DNA from: Granulosicoccus sp947495035
GTDB taxonomy: Bacteria; Pseudomonadota; Gammaproteobacteria; Granulosicoccales; Granulosicoccaceae
DNA: 64,000 nt
Assembly: GCF_050589605.1 (NCBI RefSeq)
Contig: NZ_JBNGOO010000013.1
Direction: 5' to 3' (one strand)
Shown: in pieces, positions 32,875 to 41,791 of the stretch
Position numbering within the stretch: position 1 is the stretch's first letter
How the letters are laid out: every line of letters starts with the position of its first letter
The notes under the pieces: model-generated
The model's database searches: none
What the model saw: the letters and a program-made list of their open reading frames with translations, nothing else
Told to the model about the DNA's origin: nothing
Made by a program: the position numbers and the translations under genes

Positions 32875-34977
32875 TTGAATTTTCGTGCCCTCACCAGCAA
32901 AGTCTTGCGTTCGCACACGGCTCGGACTCTGTCCGGTTCGGTCGCATTGACGTTGTTCGTGGTGCAGCTGGCTGTCTATCTGCCGTCTGTCTACAGCCAG
33001 TATTCCGGCTTTACCCGGGAACAGTCCAGAAATGCGAGGACGCTGGTGCAGGTCGGCTTCAATGGCAATCGGCAGCAGAGCCTCGATTTCCAGGACAATG
33101 TGCTCGATGATTCACTGGTGGGGCTGGTATTGCTTGACGCTACCGGTCGCTTGCTGCTGAACAAGGGCAATACGCTCGACTTCGATCCCGCCGCGGCAGA
33201 GATGCCCGCCAGATCGGGCTGGATTCAACCCACTGCCTGGCAGCTGCAGAATGGCGCAGAGCCCGCGGTGTCTGCTATCGGATTTCTGGACAGGAGCGGT
33301 CTGCTGAAGGCGGCCCTGCTCAAGGCGAGTCTGCTGAGCATCTTTGCCGTACTCTCCAGTTTGCTGGCAGCGCTGGTTGCCATGGCAGGTGCTGCTCGAT
33401 GGTACATTCTGCCAATGGAGCGTCTGATCGCGGTGTTGCGTGAACATCGCCAGATCAGTGATGGTCAGGTGCCCGAGCCGATCAAGGTCATCGGTGGCAA
33501 TGATCTGAGTCCGCTGGCCGAAGAGTTCAATTGCATGATCGAGGCACAGCGCAAGGCTGCCAGACAAGTCAAGGTCAAGCAGCAGTATCTTGAATTCGCC
33601 GCTCATCATGATCCTCTGACGCATCTGCCGAACCGCCTGATGTTCGAAGATACGCTGCGACGTACGGTGCAGGAAACGCTCGAATCGGATCTGCGATTCT
33701 CCATCTTCCTGGTTGATCTGGACAACTTCAAGTTCTTCAATGACCAGTATGGTCACCTGGTGGGCGACAAGATGGTTGCCGAGGTGGGTAATCGGCTGCG
33801 AACCATGATGCGCGATATCGATCTGGTGGCGCGGCTCGATGGCGACGAGTTCGTGGTCATCCAGAAAGAGGTGGATGAATCGGTGTGTGCCGAGGAGGTG
33901 GCCGCCAGAATCATGAGTGTCGCGACTGCGCCCTATGAGTATCGGGGCTTCACTCTCAAGACCGCGGTATCGGTGGGCATTTCCTCTTTCCCTGACGATG
34001 TGCATGTGCAGCAGGACGAGCAGATGCTGGGTGAGGAGATGGTGAACAATGCCGCCGTTGCCCTGCAGGAAGCCAAGAGCAATGGCAAGAATCAGTATCG
34101 GCTGTTCAACGAGAAGATGCGATTGCGCCTGACCGCCAGAATCCGTCTGGAACAGGATCTGAAGATGGCGATGCAGGACAATCAGTTCGAAGTCTACTAC
34201 CAGCCCAAGATCAACATACACACTCGGCAGTGTACCGGTGCCGAGGCTCTGGTCAGGTGGCGTCACCCGGTCAACGGCTTTGTATCGCCGGAAGCCTTTG
34301 TGCCGGTGGCCGAGGAGACCGGCCTGATCATCGAGCTCGGTGCCTGGATCCTGCAGACCGCCTGTGTCAAGACCCGAGAGCTGCAGTCAATGGGCTATGA
34401 CGGCCTGAATGTCGCCGTCAATATCTCGGCCGTGCAATTCACCGATGGCAATCTGTTGCCGATGGTCAGTCAGGCACTGGAGAGCTCGGGGCTGAGTCCG
34501 GAGCTGCTGGAGCTGGAAATCACCGAAAGCGCGGTCATGCACGATCCGGAGGAGGTGATATCGTCCCTGCACGAACTGAGCGAGCATGGGATGAAGCTGG
34601 CAATCGATGACTTCGGTACCGGATATTCCTCCCTGGCCTATCTGAAGCGTTTTCCTGTCAATACGCTGAAGATCGATCGCGCCTTCATCACCGATATTTC
34701 CAATGACAACGATGATGTCGCCATCGTCGAGGCGGTGTTGGGCCTGGGCAAGCATTTCAACATGAAGGTGGTTGCCGAAGGTGTCGAGGACGAGGAGCAG
34801 CTGAACTTCCTGAAGTCGCAGGGTTGCGATATTGCCCAGGGGTATTTCATCAGCAAGCCCTTGAGCTCCGAACAATACACCCACTGGCTGGAACGCTGGC
34901 CGTTCGGCGTGCAGGAGAGAGCGGCGCCCGAAGGCATGCTCGAGCTGCCCGCGCCGCAGGACAGGCAGGTCGGTTGA
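32875..34977 (+). CDS. Membrane GGDEF/EAL cyclic-di-GMP protein
   Basis: A 700-residue protein from a TTG start. Two transmembrane segments (about 20-37 and 143-172) enclose a short periplasmic sensor, and a HAMP-like linker leads to the catalytic part. The GGDEF domain has the signature DGDEF at 322-326 in place of GGDEF, with the preceding RLD and the DLDNFKFFND segment intact. The EAL domain has its E-A-L at 457-459 plus NISAVQF, ELEITES, DDFGTGYSSL, the lysine in TLKIDRAF and VVAEGVE, all needed for phosphodiesterase activity. The phosphodiesterase is likely active; the cyclase is uncertain because of the first-glycine change. The preceding terminator at 32717-32740 separates it from groESL. 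Confidence 0.93.
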   Translation: MNFRALTSKVLRSHTARTLSGSVALTLFVVQLAVYLPSVYSQYSGFTREQSRNARTLVQVGFNGNRQQSLDFQDNVLDDSLVGLVLLDATGRLLLNKGNTLDFDPAAAEMPARSGWIQPTAWQLQNGAEPAVSAIGFLDRSGLLKAALLKASLLSIFAVLSSLLAALVAMAGAARWYILPMERLIAVLREHRQISDGQVPEPIKVIGGNDLSPLAEEFNCMIEAQRKAARQVKVKQQYLEFAAHHDPLTHLPNRLMFEDTLRRTVQETLESDLRFSIFLVDLDNFKFFNDQYGHLVGDKMVAEVGNRLRTMMRDIDLVARLDGDEFVVIQKEVDESVCAEEVAARIMSVATAPYEYRGFTLKTAVSVGISSFPDDVHVQQDEQMLGEEMVNNAAVALQEAKSNGKNQYRLFNEKMRLRLTARIRLEQDLKMAMQDNQFEVYYQPKINIHTRQCTGAEALVRWRHPVNGFVSPEAFVPVAEETGLIIELGAWILQTACVKTRELQSMGYDGLNVAVNISAVQFTDGNLLPMVSQALESSGLSPELLELEITESAVMHDPEEVISSLHELSEHGMKLAIDDFGTGYSSLAYLKRFPVNTLKIDRAFITDISNDNDDVAIVEAVLGLGKHFNMKVVAEGVEDEEQLNFLKSQGCDIAQGYFISKPLSSEQYTHWLERWPFGVQERAAPEGMLELPAPQDRQVG

Positions 34978-35042
34978 TGGCGGAGTTCCTGTCGAATTCG
35001 CGGTAGGCTGTCGTCCCACGTTTGCCGAATCGGGACGGTGTC

Positions 35043-35633
35043 ATGTCAAGTGCGACCGAAGGAACAGAGAATCGTTGCAGCTGGTGTCTGGGCAGTGAGT
35101 TGTATCGGCACTATCACGATACCGAGTGGGGGGTGCCCTGCCGGGATGCCGTACAGCTGTTCGAGCTCATTTCACTGGAAGGGGCGCAGGCGGGACTGAG
35201 CTGGATAACCATACTCAACAAGCGTCAGGGTTATCGACGGCTGTTCGCCGGTTTCGACCCCGAGAAGATTGCGCGGTTCTCCGATGCCAGGCTGGACAGG
35301 ATTGCCAGTGATGCGGCAATCGTGAGACATCGACAGAAAGTCGAGTCCGTTCGAAGCAACGCGCGTGCATGGCTGAGTCTGCGGGAGGCGGGGCAGTCAT
35401 TCAGCGATGTCATCTGGGCGCATGTGGAGCACGAAACGCTCGACAATGCCTTCCGGCAACTGAGTGATGTACCGGCCCGGACCGAGCAATCCACAAGAAT
35501 GAGCAAACAGCTGAAGAAGCTCGGTTTCTCTTTTGTCGGGCCCACGACCTGCTATGCCTTCATGCAGGCGGCGGGGCTGGTCAACGATCATCTGATCACG
35601 TGCCCGCGCCATGCCGAGGTGAAATCGGGTTGA
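35043..35633 (+). CDS. tag: DNA-3-methyladenine glycosylase I
   Basis: A 196-residue alkylation-repair enzyme that excises 3-methyladenine. It has the family's start RCSWCLGSELYRHYHDTEWGVP, the helix region SLEGAQAGLSWITIL with the essential tryptophan, and the zinc-site residues near both ends (Cys in RCSW, His in HYHD, and the CPRH motif near the C-terminus). ATG 35043 is chosen over the upstream TTG 35022, which adds seven residues with no conserved pattern. It follows the GGDEF/EAL gene on the same strand and converges on the DUF924 gene. A second 3-methyladenine glycosylase of a different family (AlkA) is at 26.6 kb. Confidence 0.95.
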   Translation: MSSATEGTENRCSWCLGSELYRHYHDTEWGVPCRDAVQLFELISLEGAQAGLSWITILNKRQGYRRLFAGFDPEKIARFSDARLDRIASDAAIVRHRQKVESVRSNARAWLSLREAGQSFSDVIWAHVEHETLDNAFRQLSDVPARTEQSTRMSKQLKKLGFSFVGPTTCYAFMQAAGLVNDHLITCPRHAEVKSG

Positions 35634-35682
35634 GCCGGGCTTCCTGACCCTGGCGCCTGACTGCTTGGCCGTGGGCAGCTGC

Positions 35683-36288
35683 CTATTGTCCGAAGCGCTT
35701 GCCATCGGCCAGCCACTCGCGTTCCTCTGCCGTATCCTCACGTTCGAGCACGGCGTTGCGATACGGGTAGCGACCGAAGCGATCGATGATTTCCTTGTGC
35801 TGCAAGGCGTAGTCGAGGGTGCCCTTGGCATACGACTGTAATTCGGGCGGTGCCTTCTCCAGCAACTCGGTGAACAGGGCGACGGAACGTTCCTGCGAGC
35901 TCACGGATTCGTCATGTTCCAGTGGCATGTAGCAGAACACCTGATGGGTGAGAGGCCAACCGGCCGGATAGTTCCTGTCGATGGCATGATGGCAGAGCGA
36001 CAAAGCCTGAGCATCGCCGGCAAAGGCTTCAGCGGTGCCACGGTTGATATTGCGATTGAACTGATCGAGCAGGATGATCAGCGCCAGGGTGCCGGTCGGC
36101 GATTCGCGCCAGTGGTCCAGACTGCCAGCACGGGCAAGTGCCAGCGTCGAACCGAAGCGCTCGGCAAGCTCTCGGTCGAGTTTGGAGCCACCCTGGAACC
36201 AGCGTTTCGACTGCGGCAGATCCATGCGTCCGGTGGCTTCGTCGCGAAACCAGTATTCCACGATATCCTCTGCAGTGGGTTCCTTCAT
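35683..36288 (-). CDS. DUF924-family protein
   Basis: A 201-residue helical (TPR-like) cytoplasmic protein with the family landmarks: EDIVEYWF near the start, KRWFQGGSKLDRELAERF, LALIILLDQFNRNINRG, and PLEHDESVSSQERSVALF, ending with KEIIDRFGRYPYRNAVL. DUF924 proteins are widespread and lack an established function. It converges on tag and is transcribed away from the lipoprotein gene to its right. Confidence 0.92.
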   Translation of the reverse strand: MKEPTAEDIVEYWFRDEATGRMDLPQSKRWFQGGSKLDRELAERFGSTLALARAGSLDHWRESPTGTLALIILLDQFNRNINRGTAEAFAGDAQALSLCHHAIDRNYPAGWPLTHQVFCYMPLEHDESVSSQERSVALFTELLEKAPPELQSYAKGTLDYALQHKEIIDRFGRYPYRNAVLEREDTAEEREWLADGKRFGQ

Positions 36289-36656
36289 GGCGTGCCTCCG
36301 TGGTGTTCCTGCCTACTCTAGTGACGCACCTGTCAACGGTCAACTGGCGACATCCGGCTGATCTGACCTGTGGGTCGTGCCGGTTCCTGGCAGACTGACG
36401 CCCTTGGCCATGACTGGCGTGGATTCGTGGTGTCAGGCTGGCGCGCAAAGCCTGCCGAAGACCGGTCCGGACCTCTGGCTGGGCCATGGGCTGGATCGCA
36501 AGGCGCATCCCCGTCCGGTTCGAGGGAATGCCTTGACGCTGCTGCTGCATCGGCAGTGGACTTTGCACAGTGTCGATACTCAGGCTATGGTCAGTGCTTT
36601 GATATACTCTTCGGGATTCGCGATAGCGACCCTTCACAATCAGTGGAAAACTTGAA
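36289..36656. other. 368-base intergenic region with no convincing gene
   Basis: Two short overlapping open frames (36370-36660 and 36377-36655, plus strand) occur, but neither has a good ribosome site or a recognisable product. A TATACT hexamer at 36603-36608 could be the -10 element of the lipoprotein gene at 36657, but no matching -35 lies at the right distance. I see no tRNA, terminator or repeat here. Confidence 0.6.
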
Positions 36657-37397
36657 ATGAATGCAAGAATCACCGGATTCATCCTGTGTGGAGCTTTGTT
36701 GGGTGGCTGCGCAACGGACGGATCGCAACTTGGCGACCTGAAATCCATTGCCGAGTCCGCATTGGGGGGTGACACGGCGTCAGCGGCTGGTCCCCTGACT
36801 GTGGATGAAATAACACTCGGCCTGAAGGAAGCGCTGACCAAGGGTTCCACGGCCGTGGTGTCCCAGTTGGGACAATCAGGCGGCTTCAGCGGCGACCCGG
36901 CCATCCATATTCCATTACCGGCATCCCTGCAGAAGGCGCGGGATTTTGCCAGCAAGGTCGGTCTGGGAGGTTCCTTCGACGAACTGGAACTCAAACTCAA
37001 TCAGGCTGCCGAGGAAGCAACACCGAAAGCCAGGGATCTGTTCGTGGGTGCCATCCAGTCCATGACGGTTGAAGATGCCAAGGGCATCCTGCAGGGCGAA
37101 GACGATTCCGCGACTCAGTATTTCCGTGAGAAGACCGGTGAAAACCTGCAATCGGAGATGACACCGATCGTGGACAGTGCCCTGGCCGAAGTCGGGGCTG
37201 TCAGCACGTTCAACAGCCTGTTGTCACGCTACAACAGTATTCCACTGGCCCCGAAGATCGACACGGATCTGACGAGCTATGTGGTTGAAGAAGGATCAGA
37301 CGGCATCTTCTACTACCTGGCTCAGGAAGAGAAGGCCATCCGGGAAAACCCGGTGAAGCGCACGACCGAGATCCTGCAGCGCGTATTTGGAAACTGA
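36657..37397 (+). CDS. DUF4197-family lipoprotein
   Basis: A 246-residue exported lipoprotein. The signal MNARITGFILCGALLGGC ends in lipobox LGGC. The mature protein is mostly helical and has the family pattern LTVDEITLGLKEALTKGSTAVVSQLG near the start, PLPASLQKARDFASKVGLG, AEEATPKARDLFVGAIQSMTVEDA and FFREKT-like (YFREKTGENL). DUF4197 members are periplasmic or outer-membrane proteins of unknown function. It lies just upstream of fabA (gap of seven bases), a close spacing that suggests co-transcription. Confidence 0.92.
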   Translation: MNARITGFILCGALLGGCATDGSQLGDLKSIAESALGGDTASAAGPLTVDEITLGLKEALTKGSTAVVSQLGQSGGFSGDPAIHIPLPASLQKARDFASKVGLGGSFDELELKLNQAAEEATPKARDLFVGAIQSMTVEDAKGILQGEDDSATQYFREKTGENLQSEMTPIVDSALAEVGAVSTFNSLLSRYNSIPLAPKIDTDLTSYVVEEGSDGIFYYLAQEEKAIRENPVKRTTEILQRVFGN

Positions 37398-37404
37398 GAA
37401 TTAC

Positions 37405-37935
37405 ATGAACCCACCAGACCTATCAGACCGACATACCTTCTCGCGTGAAGAGCTCATTGCCTGCGGGCATGGTGAGCTCTTTGGCGAGGGCAACGCTCGT
37501 CTGCCATTGCCGAACATGCTCATGTTCGATCGCATTACAAGCATCACTGCCGACGGCGGAGCGGAGGGCAAGGGTCAGATCATTGCCGAGCTGGACATCA
37601 ATCCCGATCTCTGGTTCTTCGGCTGTCATTTCGAGAGTGATCCGGTCATGCCGGGCTGTCTCGGTCTGGATGCCATGTGGCAACTGGTGGGTTTTTTCCT
37701 GGGATGGAAAGGCAATCCGGGCAGGGGGCGTGCGCTGGGGTCCGGCGAAGTCAAATTCTTCGGTCAGGTGCTGCCTTCGGCCAAGGTGGTACGCTATGAG
37801 CTGACCATCAAGCGGCTGATCGAAAGAAGACTCGTCATGGGCATCGCCGACGGGCGCATGCTGGTTGATGACAAGGAAATCTACACGGCCAGCGACTTGC
37901 GGGTAGGTTTGTTCACATCCACTGAAGATTTCTGA
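37405..37935 (+). CDS. fabA: 3-hydroxydecanoyl-[acyl-carrier-protein] dehydratase/isomerase
   Basis: A 176-residue enzyme that dehydrates 3-hydroxydecanoyl-ACP and isomerises the trans-2 to the cis-3 product, opening the unsaturated fatty-acid branch. The catalytic His75 is in FFGCHFESDPVMPG, and the partner acid D89 is in GLDAMWQ, matching H70 and D84 of E. coli. ATG 37405 is used; an in-frame start six codons upstream overlaps the lipoprotein stop. It is followed after 12 bases by fabB, the classic pair for anaerobic-type unsaturated fatty-acid synthesis. Confidence 0.97.
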   Translation: MNPPDLSDRHTFSREELIACGHGELFGEGNARLPLPNMLMFDRITSITADGGAEGKGQIIAELDINPDLWFFGCHFESDPVMPGCLGLDAMWQLVGFFLGWKGNPGRGRALGSGEVKFFGQVLPSAKVVRYELTIKRLIERRLVMGIADGRMLVDDKEIYTASDLRVGLFTSTEDF

Positions 37936-37947
37936 AGAGTTCGCATC

Positions 37948-39159
37948 ATGCGCAGAGCAGTAATTACCGGCATTGGCATTGTTTCCTGTCTGGGAAATGA
38001 CAAGGCATCGGTTACCGAATCCTTGAGGCAGGCCAAATCGGGTATCACCTACCGGGAAATCTACAAGGAGATGGGAATGCGCAGCCATGTGGCTGCCGCT
38101 CCGGATATCGATCTCAAGGAATCGATCGACCGGAAGCAATACCGGTTCATGGGCGATGCCGCCGGTTATGCCTATCTGGCCATGCAGCAGGCCATCGAAG
38201 ACGCCGGTCTGGAAGAGAGCGAAGTGTCCAACGAACGCACCGGTATCATCGCCGGTTCGGGTGGCGGGTCTTCGGCCAGCCAGGTGGACGCCGCGGACAT
38301 CCTGCGCAACAAGGGTATCCGTCGGGTCGGTCCTTACCGGGTTACCCAGACCATGGCCAGTACCGTGTCGGCCTGTCTGGCCACACCATTCAAGATCAAG
38401 GGCATCAATTACTCGATTGCATCGGCCTGTTCGACCAGCGCGCATTGCATCGGCAATGCACTGGAGCTGATTCAGCTGGGCAAGCAGGATCGTGTGTTTG
38501 CCGGTGGCGGTGAAGAAGAGCACTGGACACTGAGCAGCCTGTTCGACGCCATGGGCGCCTTGTCCACGAAGTACAACGACACGCCGGCAGTCGCTTCACG
38601 CGCCTATGACGCGAATCGCGATGGATTTGTCATTGCCGGTGGTGGTGGCATGGTGGTAGTCGAGGAACTGGAAGCCGCCAAGGCGCGTGGCGCGAAAATC
38701 TATGCCGAAGTCGTTGGCTATGGGGCCACATCTGACGGTTATGACATGGTTGCCCCTTCGGGTGAAGGCGCCATGCGTTGCATGCAGATCGCCAGTTCCA
38801 CGGTCGACTCGCCCATTGACTACATCAATGCGCATGGCACCAGCACGCCAGTTGGGGACATTGCCGAACTGGGTGCGGTCAGAAAGGCCTTCGGCGAGCG
38901 AGTACCGCACATCGGTTCGACCAAGTCGCTGTCCGGTCACTCACTGGGTGCTGCCGGGGTTCAGGAAGCCATTTACACCCTGTTGATGCAGCAGGCCGGT
39001 TTCATTGCCGAGTCGGCCAACATCACCGATCTTGACGAGGCTGCCAGTGATCTGCCAATCGTGCGTCAGCGGATTGACAATGCGACCATCGATACCGTCA
39101 TGTCCAACAGTTTCGGCTTTGGCGGAACCAATGCGTCTCTGGTTTTCCGACGCGTGTAG
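37948..39159 (+). CDS. fabB: 3-oxoacyl-[acyl-carrier-protein] synthase I
   Basis: A 403-residue condensing enzyme that elongates acyl-ACP with malonyl-ACP, including the cis-3-decenoyl intermediate made by FabA. The catalytic triad is visible: C161 in SACSTSAHC, H296 in NAHGTSTPVGD and H331 in SGHSLGAAG. The C-terminal SNSFGFGGTNASL segment is typical. Its position immediately after fabA supports FabB rather than FabF. A hairpin 11 bases after the stop probably ends the unit. Confidence 0.96.
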   Translation: MRRAVITGIGIVSCLGNDKASVTESLRQAKSGITYREIYKEMGMRSHVAAAPDIDLKESIDRKQYRFMGDAAGYAYLAMQQAIEDAGLEESEVSNERTGIIAGSGGGSSASQVDAADILRNKGIRRVGPYRVTQTMASTVSACLATPFKIKGINYSIASACSTSAHCIGNALELIQLGKQDRVFAGGGEEEHWTLSSLFDAMGALSTKYNDTPAVASRAYDANRDGFVIAGGGGMVVVEELEAAKARGAKIYAEVVGYGATSDGYDMVAPSGEGAMRCMQIASSTVDSPIDYINAHGTSTPVGDIAELGAVRKAFGERVPHIGSTKSLSGHSLGAAGVQEAIYTLLMQQAGFIAESANITDLDEAASDLPIVRQRIDNATIDTVMSNSFGFGGTNASLVFRRV

Positions 39160-39170
39160 ATCGTGATGCC

Positions 39171-39203
39171 GCACTCCGGGAGCGAAAAAGGCTCTCGGAG
39201 TGC
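39171..39203 (+). terminator. Hairpin terminator after fabB
   Basis: GCACTCCGGGAGC (39171-39183) pairs with GCTCTCGGAGTGC (39191-39203) over 13 positions with one G-T wobble around a purine-rich loop. It lies 11 bases after the fabB stop. No T-run follows, so termination strength is uncertain. Confidence 0.65.
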
Positions 39204-39339
39204 CAACTCGGCGCGATGGCCGGTCTGTGATTGTCCGTTGTGAGACCTGGCCTGTCAGAGTTGACCGTTACATCAGCCCTTCATCGGCACGAAGGATGGT
39301 CGTTATCTCTCATAACCCATCTGACTCGGTGTAGTGCCC

Positions 39340-39702
39340 ATGAAAGTAATGATTGTCGATGATTCGAAATCCATGCGGATGATCGTGAAGCGTACGCTCA
39401 AACAGGCTGGCTTCGACGACATGGAATTCGAGGAAGCCGAAGATGGCACCGATGCGCTGGCGAAGATCGACGCCTGCAATCCCAATCTGGTGCTGTGCGA
39501 CTGGAACATGCCACAGATGAATGGCATCGATTTTCTCAAGGCCATCAGAGCCGCCGGCAATATGGTCAACTTCGGATTCGTGACGACCGAATCCACCCCT
39601 GAAATGCGAAGTCTGGCGCAGGAGGCCGGTGCACAGTTTCTGGTTGCCAAGCCATTCACGGCGGCAACTTTCCAGCGAACCCTGGAACCGATTCTCGGAT
39701 AA
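39340..39702 (+). CDS. Single-domain CheY-like response regulator
   Basis: A 120-residue stand-alone receiver domain. The acidic pair D7-D8, the phospho-acceptor D54 in LVLCDWNMPQMNG, the TTE segment and the lysine in VAKPFT are all present. With no output domain, it should act by protein-protein interaction, as CheY does at the flagellar motor, or as a phosphorelay step. ATG 39340 is preferred to GTG 39334. The next gene, two bases away, encodes a small protein with a CheX/CheC-like phosphatase motif, so the two probably work as a regulator and its modulator. Confidence 0.92.
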   Translation: MKVMIVDDSKSMRMIVKRTLKQAGFDDMEFEEAEDGTDALAKIDACNPNLVLCDWNMPQMNGIDFLKAIRAAGNMVNFGFVTTESTPEMRSLAQEAGAQFLVAKPFTAATFQRTLEPILG

Positions 39703-39704
39703 GC

Positions 39705-40160
39705 ATGAACTATCAATCACCCACGGCAAGCAAGGTTGCCGAGATGCTGTCGATGGTTCTGGGCGTCGAAGCCACAGCGAAGGAGGGCAGTGCGCCGGAT
39801 GCCGCCGGCCTGGATCATGTGGCCATTTTCCTCAATCGTGAGGATGAACTGGTGGCCAGTTGCAGCTGCAACCTGTCCACGGCCGCGGCACTGGGCTGCG
39901 CACTGTCGATGATTCCACCCGGCGGCGCTGAAGTCATGGTGGAGGATGGTGCCCTGTCCGACACCGCGAGTGAGAACTTCTACGAGATGATGAACATCTG
40001 CTCCAGCCTGCTGATGAATGACAAGTCTGCCCATCTGCGGTTGGTCGAGGTGGTGGTTGATGCGGGCAGGCGCATGTTGACTGACGGCAATGCAGAGGTG
40101 GCCTTTGATGTCGAGCTGGGCAAATACGGCAAGGGCAGCCTGGTTTTCAATCACACCTGA
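39705..40160 (+). CDS. Possible CheX/CheC-like phosphatase partner of the adjacent CheY-like protein
   Basis: A 151-residue protein with no signal peptide. One helix reads ENFYEMMNICSSLLM, close to the phosphatase motif of CheC/CheX/FliY proteins (D/S-x3-E-x2-N). Here it is E-x3-E-x2-N. The C-terminal half ends in LGKYGKGSLVFNH, also with a CheX-like feel. The family match is weak and based mainly on this helix and the neighbour, a CheY-like gene two bases upstream. It could instead be an unrelated helical protein. It converges on srkA, 19 bases away. Confidence 0.5.
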   Translation: MNYQSPTASKVAEMLSMVLGVEATAKEGSAPDAAGLDHVAIFLNREDELVASCSCNLSTAAALGCALSMIPPGGAEVMVEDGALSDTASENFYEMMNICSSLLMNDKSAHLRLVEVVVDAGRRMLTDGNAEVAFDVELGKYGKGSLVFNHT

Positions 40161-40179
40161 ATCCGGAAGCCCTCTCTGA

Positions 40180-41208
40180 TCAGTAGATCAGTGGCGGTTC
40201 GTCCAGAGCGGCGCACTGCTCCCGCAATGACTGGATGTGTTCATCCCAGAAGCGTGCACTGGCAAAGAAGGGGAAGGCCTGGACGAATGCCGGGTCCTGC
40301 CAGCGCCTGGCTATCCAGGCCGCATAGTGAATGATGCGCAGGCTGCGCAGGGGCTCGATCAGGGCCAGTTCCCGCTCATCGAATTCCCGGAATTCGTGGT
40401 AGCCATCGAGCAACTCTCCCAGACGAGCCTGGGCGTACTGCCGGTCTCCGGAGATGAACATCCACAGATCCTGCACGGCAGGACCTGTAGCGGTATCGTC
40501 GAAGTCGAGCAGATGCGGTGTACCGTCGCTGCCCCACAGGATGTTGCCTGGATGGAAATCGCCGTGCAGGCAGATTTCCCGATAAGGCACATTGTCCAGT
40601 CGATCGTGGATCTCGGGTAGCAGTTCGTCGACCAGCGATTCGTAAACCGGTGCCTGGTCAGCGGGCAGTACACCCGAGTCCAGCAGAAAGTCGGCGCAGT
40701 CGTCACCGAGTCGCCAGGCATCGATGAACGGGCGGTGCTCGAAATGATGCGTATCGGCAACCAGGTGCATGCGTCCCAGAGTCCGGCCGATGACGGCAAG
40801 CTGTTCCGGGTTGTCCAGTTCGGGTGGCCGGCCGCCGGCACGCGGGAACAGACTGAAGCGAAAAGGTCCTGAGCAGTGCAGCGTCCTGCCGGCGGCATCC
40901 TTCAACGGCGTGATGACGGGAATGTCACGTTCCAGCAACGCATCGCAGAAGGCGTGTTCCTCCAGAATGGTCTCGTCGCTCCAGCGGCCGGGACGATAGA
41001 ACTTGGCAACGATATTCCGGCCATCTTCCATGCCGACAGAATAGACGCGATTCTCGTAGCTGTTGAGGGCGCTGACTCGCCCGTCCGTGTGCCAGCCGAC
41101 GCTGTCGATGGCATCGAGTATCTGGATCGGGTCAAGAGACTGGAAGGCGAGGGTGGCGTCCGGATTATCGATGATCATTAACTCCCTATCGTCGGTATAT
41201 GTCGCCAA
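40180..41208 (-). CDS. srkA: Stress response serine/threonine protein kinase SrkA (YihE)
   Basis: A 342-residue aminoglycoside-phosphotransferase-fold kinase that protects cells from programmed-death-type stress in E. coli. It has the family N-terminal segment LNSYENRVYSVG, the lysine region VAKFYRPGRW and LEEHAF, the glycine-rich GGRPPELDN, the catalytic LHGDFHPGNILW and the metal motif LLDFDDTATGPAVQDLW, ending in EPPLIY. The start is taken at ATG 41208; ATG 41178 is an alternative that removes ten residues. It is divergent from aroQ and converges on the CheX-like gene. Confidence 0.95.
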   Translation of the reverse strand: MATYTDDRELMIIDNPDATLAFQSLDPIQILDAIDSVGWHTDGRVSALNSYENRVYSVGMEDGRNIVAKFYRPGRWSDETILEEHAFCDALLERDIPVITPLKDAAGRTLHCSGPFRFSLFPRAGGRPPELDNPEQLAVIGRTLGRMHLVADTHHFEHRPFIDAWRLGDDCADFLLDSGVLPADQAPVYESLVDELLPEIHDRLDNVPYREICLHGDFHPGNILWGSDGTPHLLDFDDTATGPAVQDLWMFISGDRQYAQARLGELLDGYHEFREFDERELALIEPLRSLRIIHYAAWIARRWQDPAFVQAFPFFASARFWDEHIQSLREQCAALDEPPLIY

Positions 41209-41313
41209 CTGTCTGTAAATGAGCTCTATTTGATGCTATCGTTCACAGTTACCGTCGCGATTGATCGCCATGTCTTTCGTATCTAGCAAACTTTGTAACC
41301 GGAGCGTTGGAGT

Positions 41314-41760
41314 ATGTCACAGGTGCTGGTGCTCAATGGGCCCAACCTCAACCTTCTTGGTACCCGTGAGCCCGAACGATATGGCTCTGTTCGTCTGGCC
41401 GATATCGAAGCGCAGCTGAGCGAGCAGGCGGCCCGACTGGGCGTCACCATCGATTTCTTTCAAAGCAATAGCGAAGGTGCTCTGATCGATCGCGTACACG
41501 CGGCACCGGCCGAAGGCGTTCGCATCGCCATCATCAATCCCGGTGGATACAGTCATACCAGCGTAGCGTTGCGAGATGCCTTTCTGGGCGTGGCGCTGCC
41601 ACTGATTGAAGTACACGTAACCAACATTCATCAGCGCGAGTCGTTCCGGCACCATTCGTATTTTTCCGATATTTCGGTAGGTACATTGATCGGTTTCGGC
41701 CCTGCCGGATACAGCATGGCCTTGACGGCCGCCGTAGCCCGACTCGAACAAGACCAATAA
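41314..41760 (+). CDS. aroQ: 3-dehydroquinate dehydratase, type II
   Basis: A 148-residue enzyme of the shikimate pathway that dehydrates 3-dehydroquinate. It has the type II landmarks LNGPNLNLLGTREPERYG with the active-site tyrosine, FFQSNSEGALIDRVH, INPGGYSHTSVALRDA, and EVHVTNIHQRESFRHHSYFS. It starts the conserved run aroQ-accB-accC with a 31-base gap to accB. AroE, the next but one enzyme of the pathway, is encoded at 53.3 kb. Confidence 0.97.
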   Translation: MSQVLVLNGPNLNLLGTREPERYGSVRLADIEAQLSEQAARLGVTIDFFQSNSEGALIDRVHAAPAEGVRIAIINPGGYSHTSVALRDAFLGVALPLIEVHVTNIHQRESFRHHSYFSDISVGTLIGFGPAGYSMALTAAVARLEQDQ

Positions 41761-41791
41761 CACTGAACCGGAATACTGACAGGACTGCCCC

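Noticed and set aside
36370..36660. Two overlapping short frames as small genes
   Set aside because: No ribosome site, no recognisable product and two competing frames in the same DNA.
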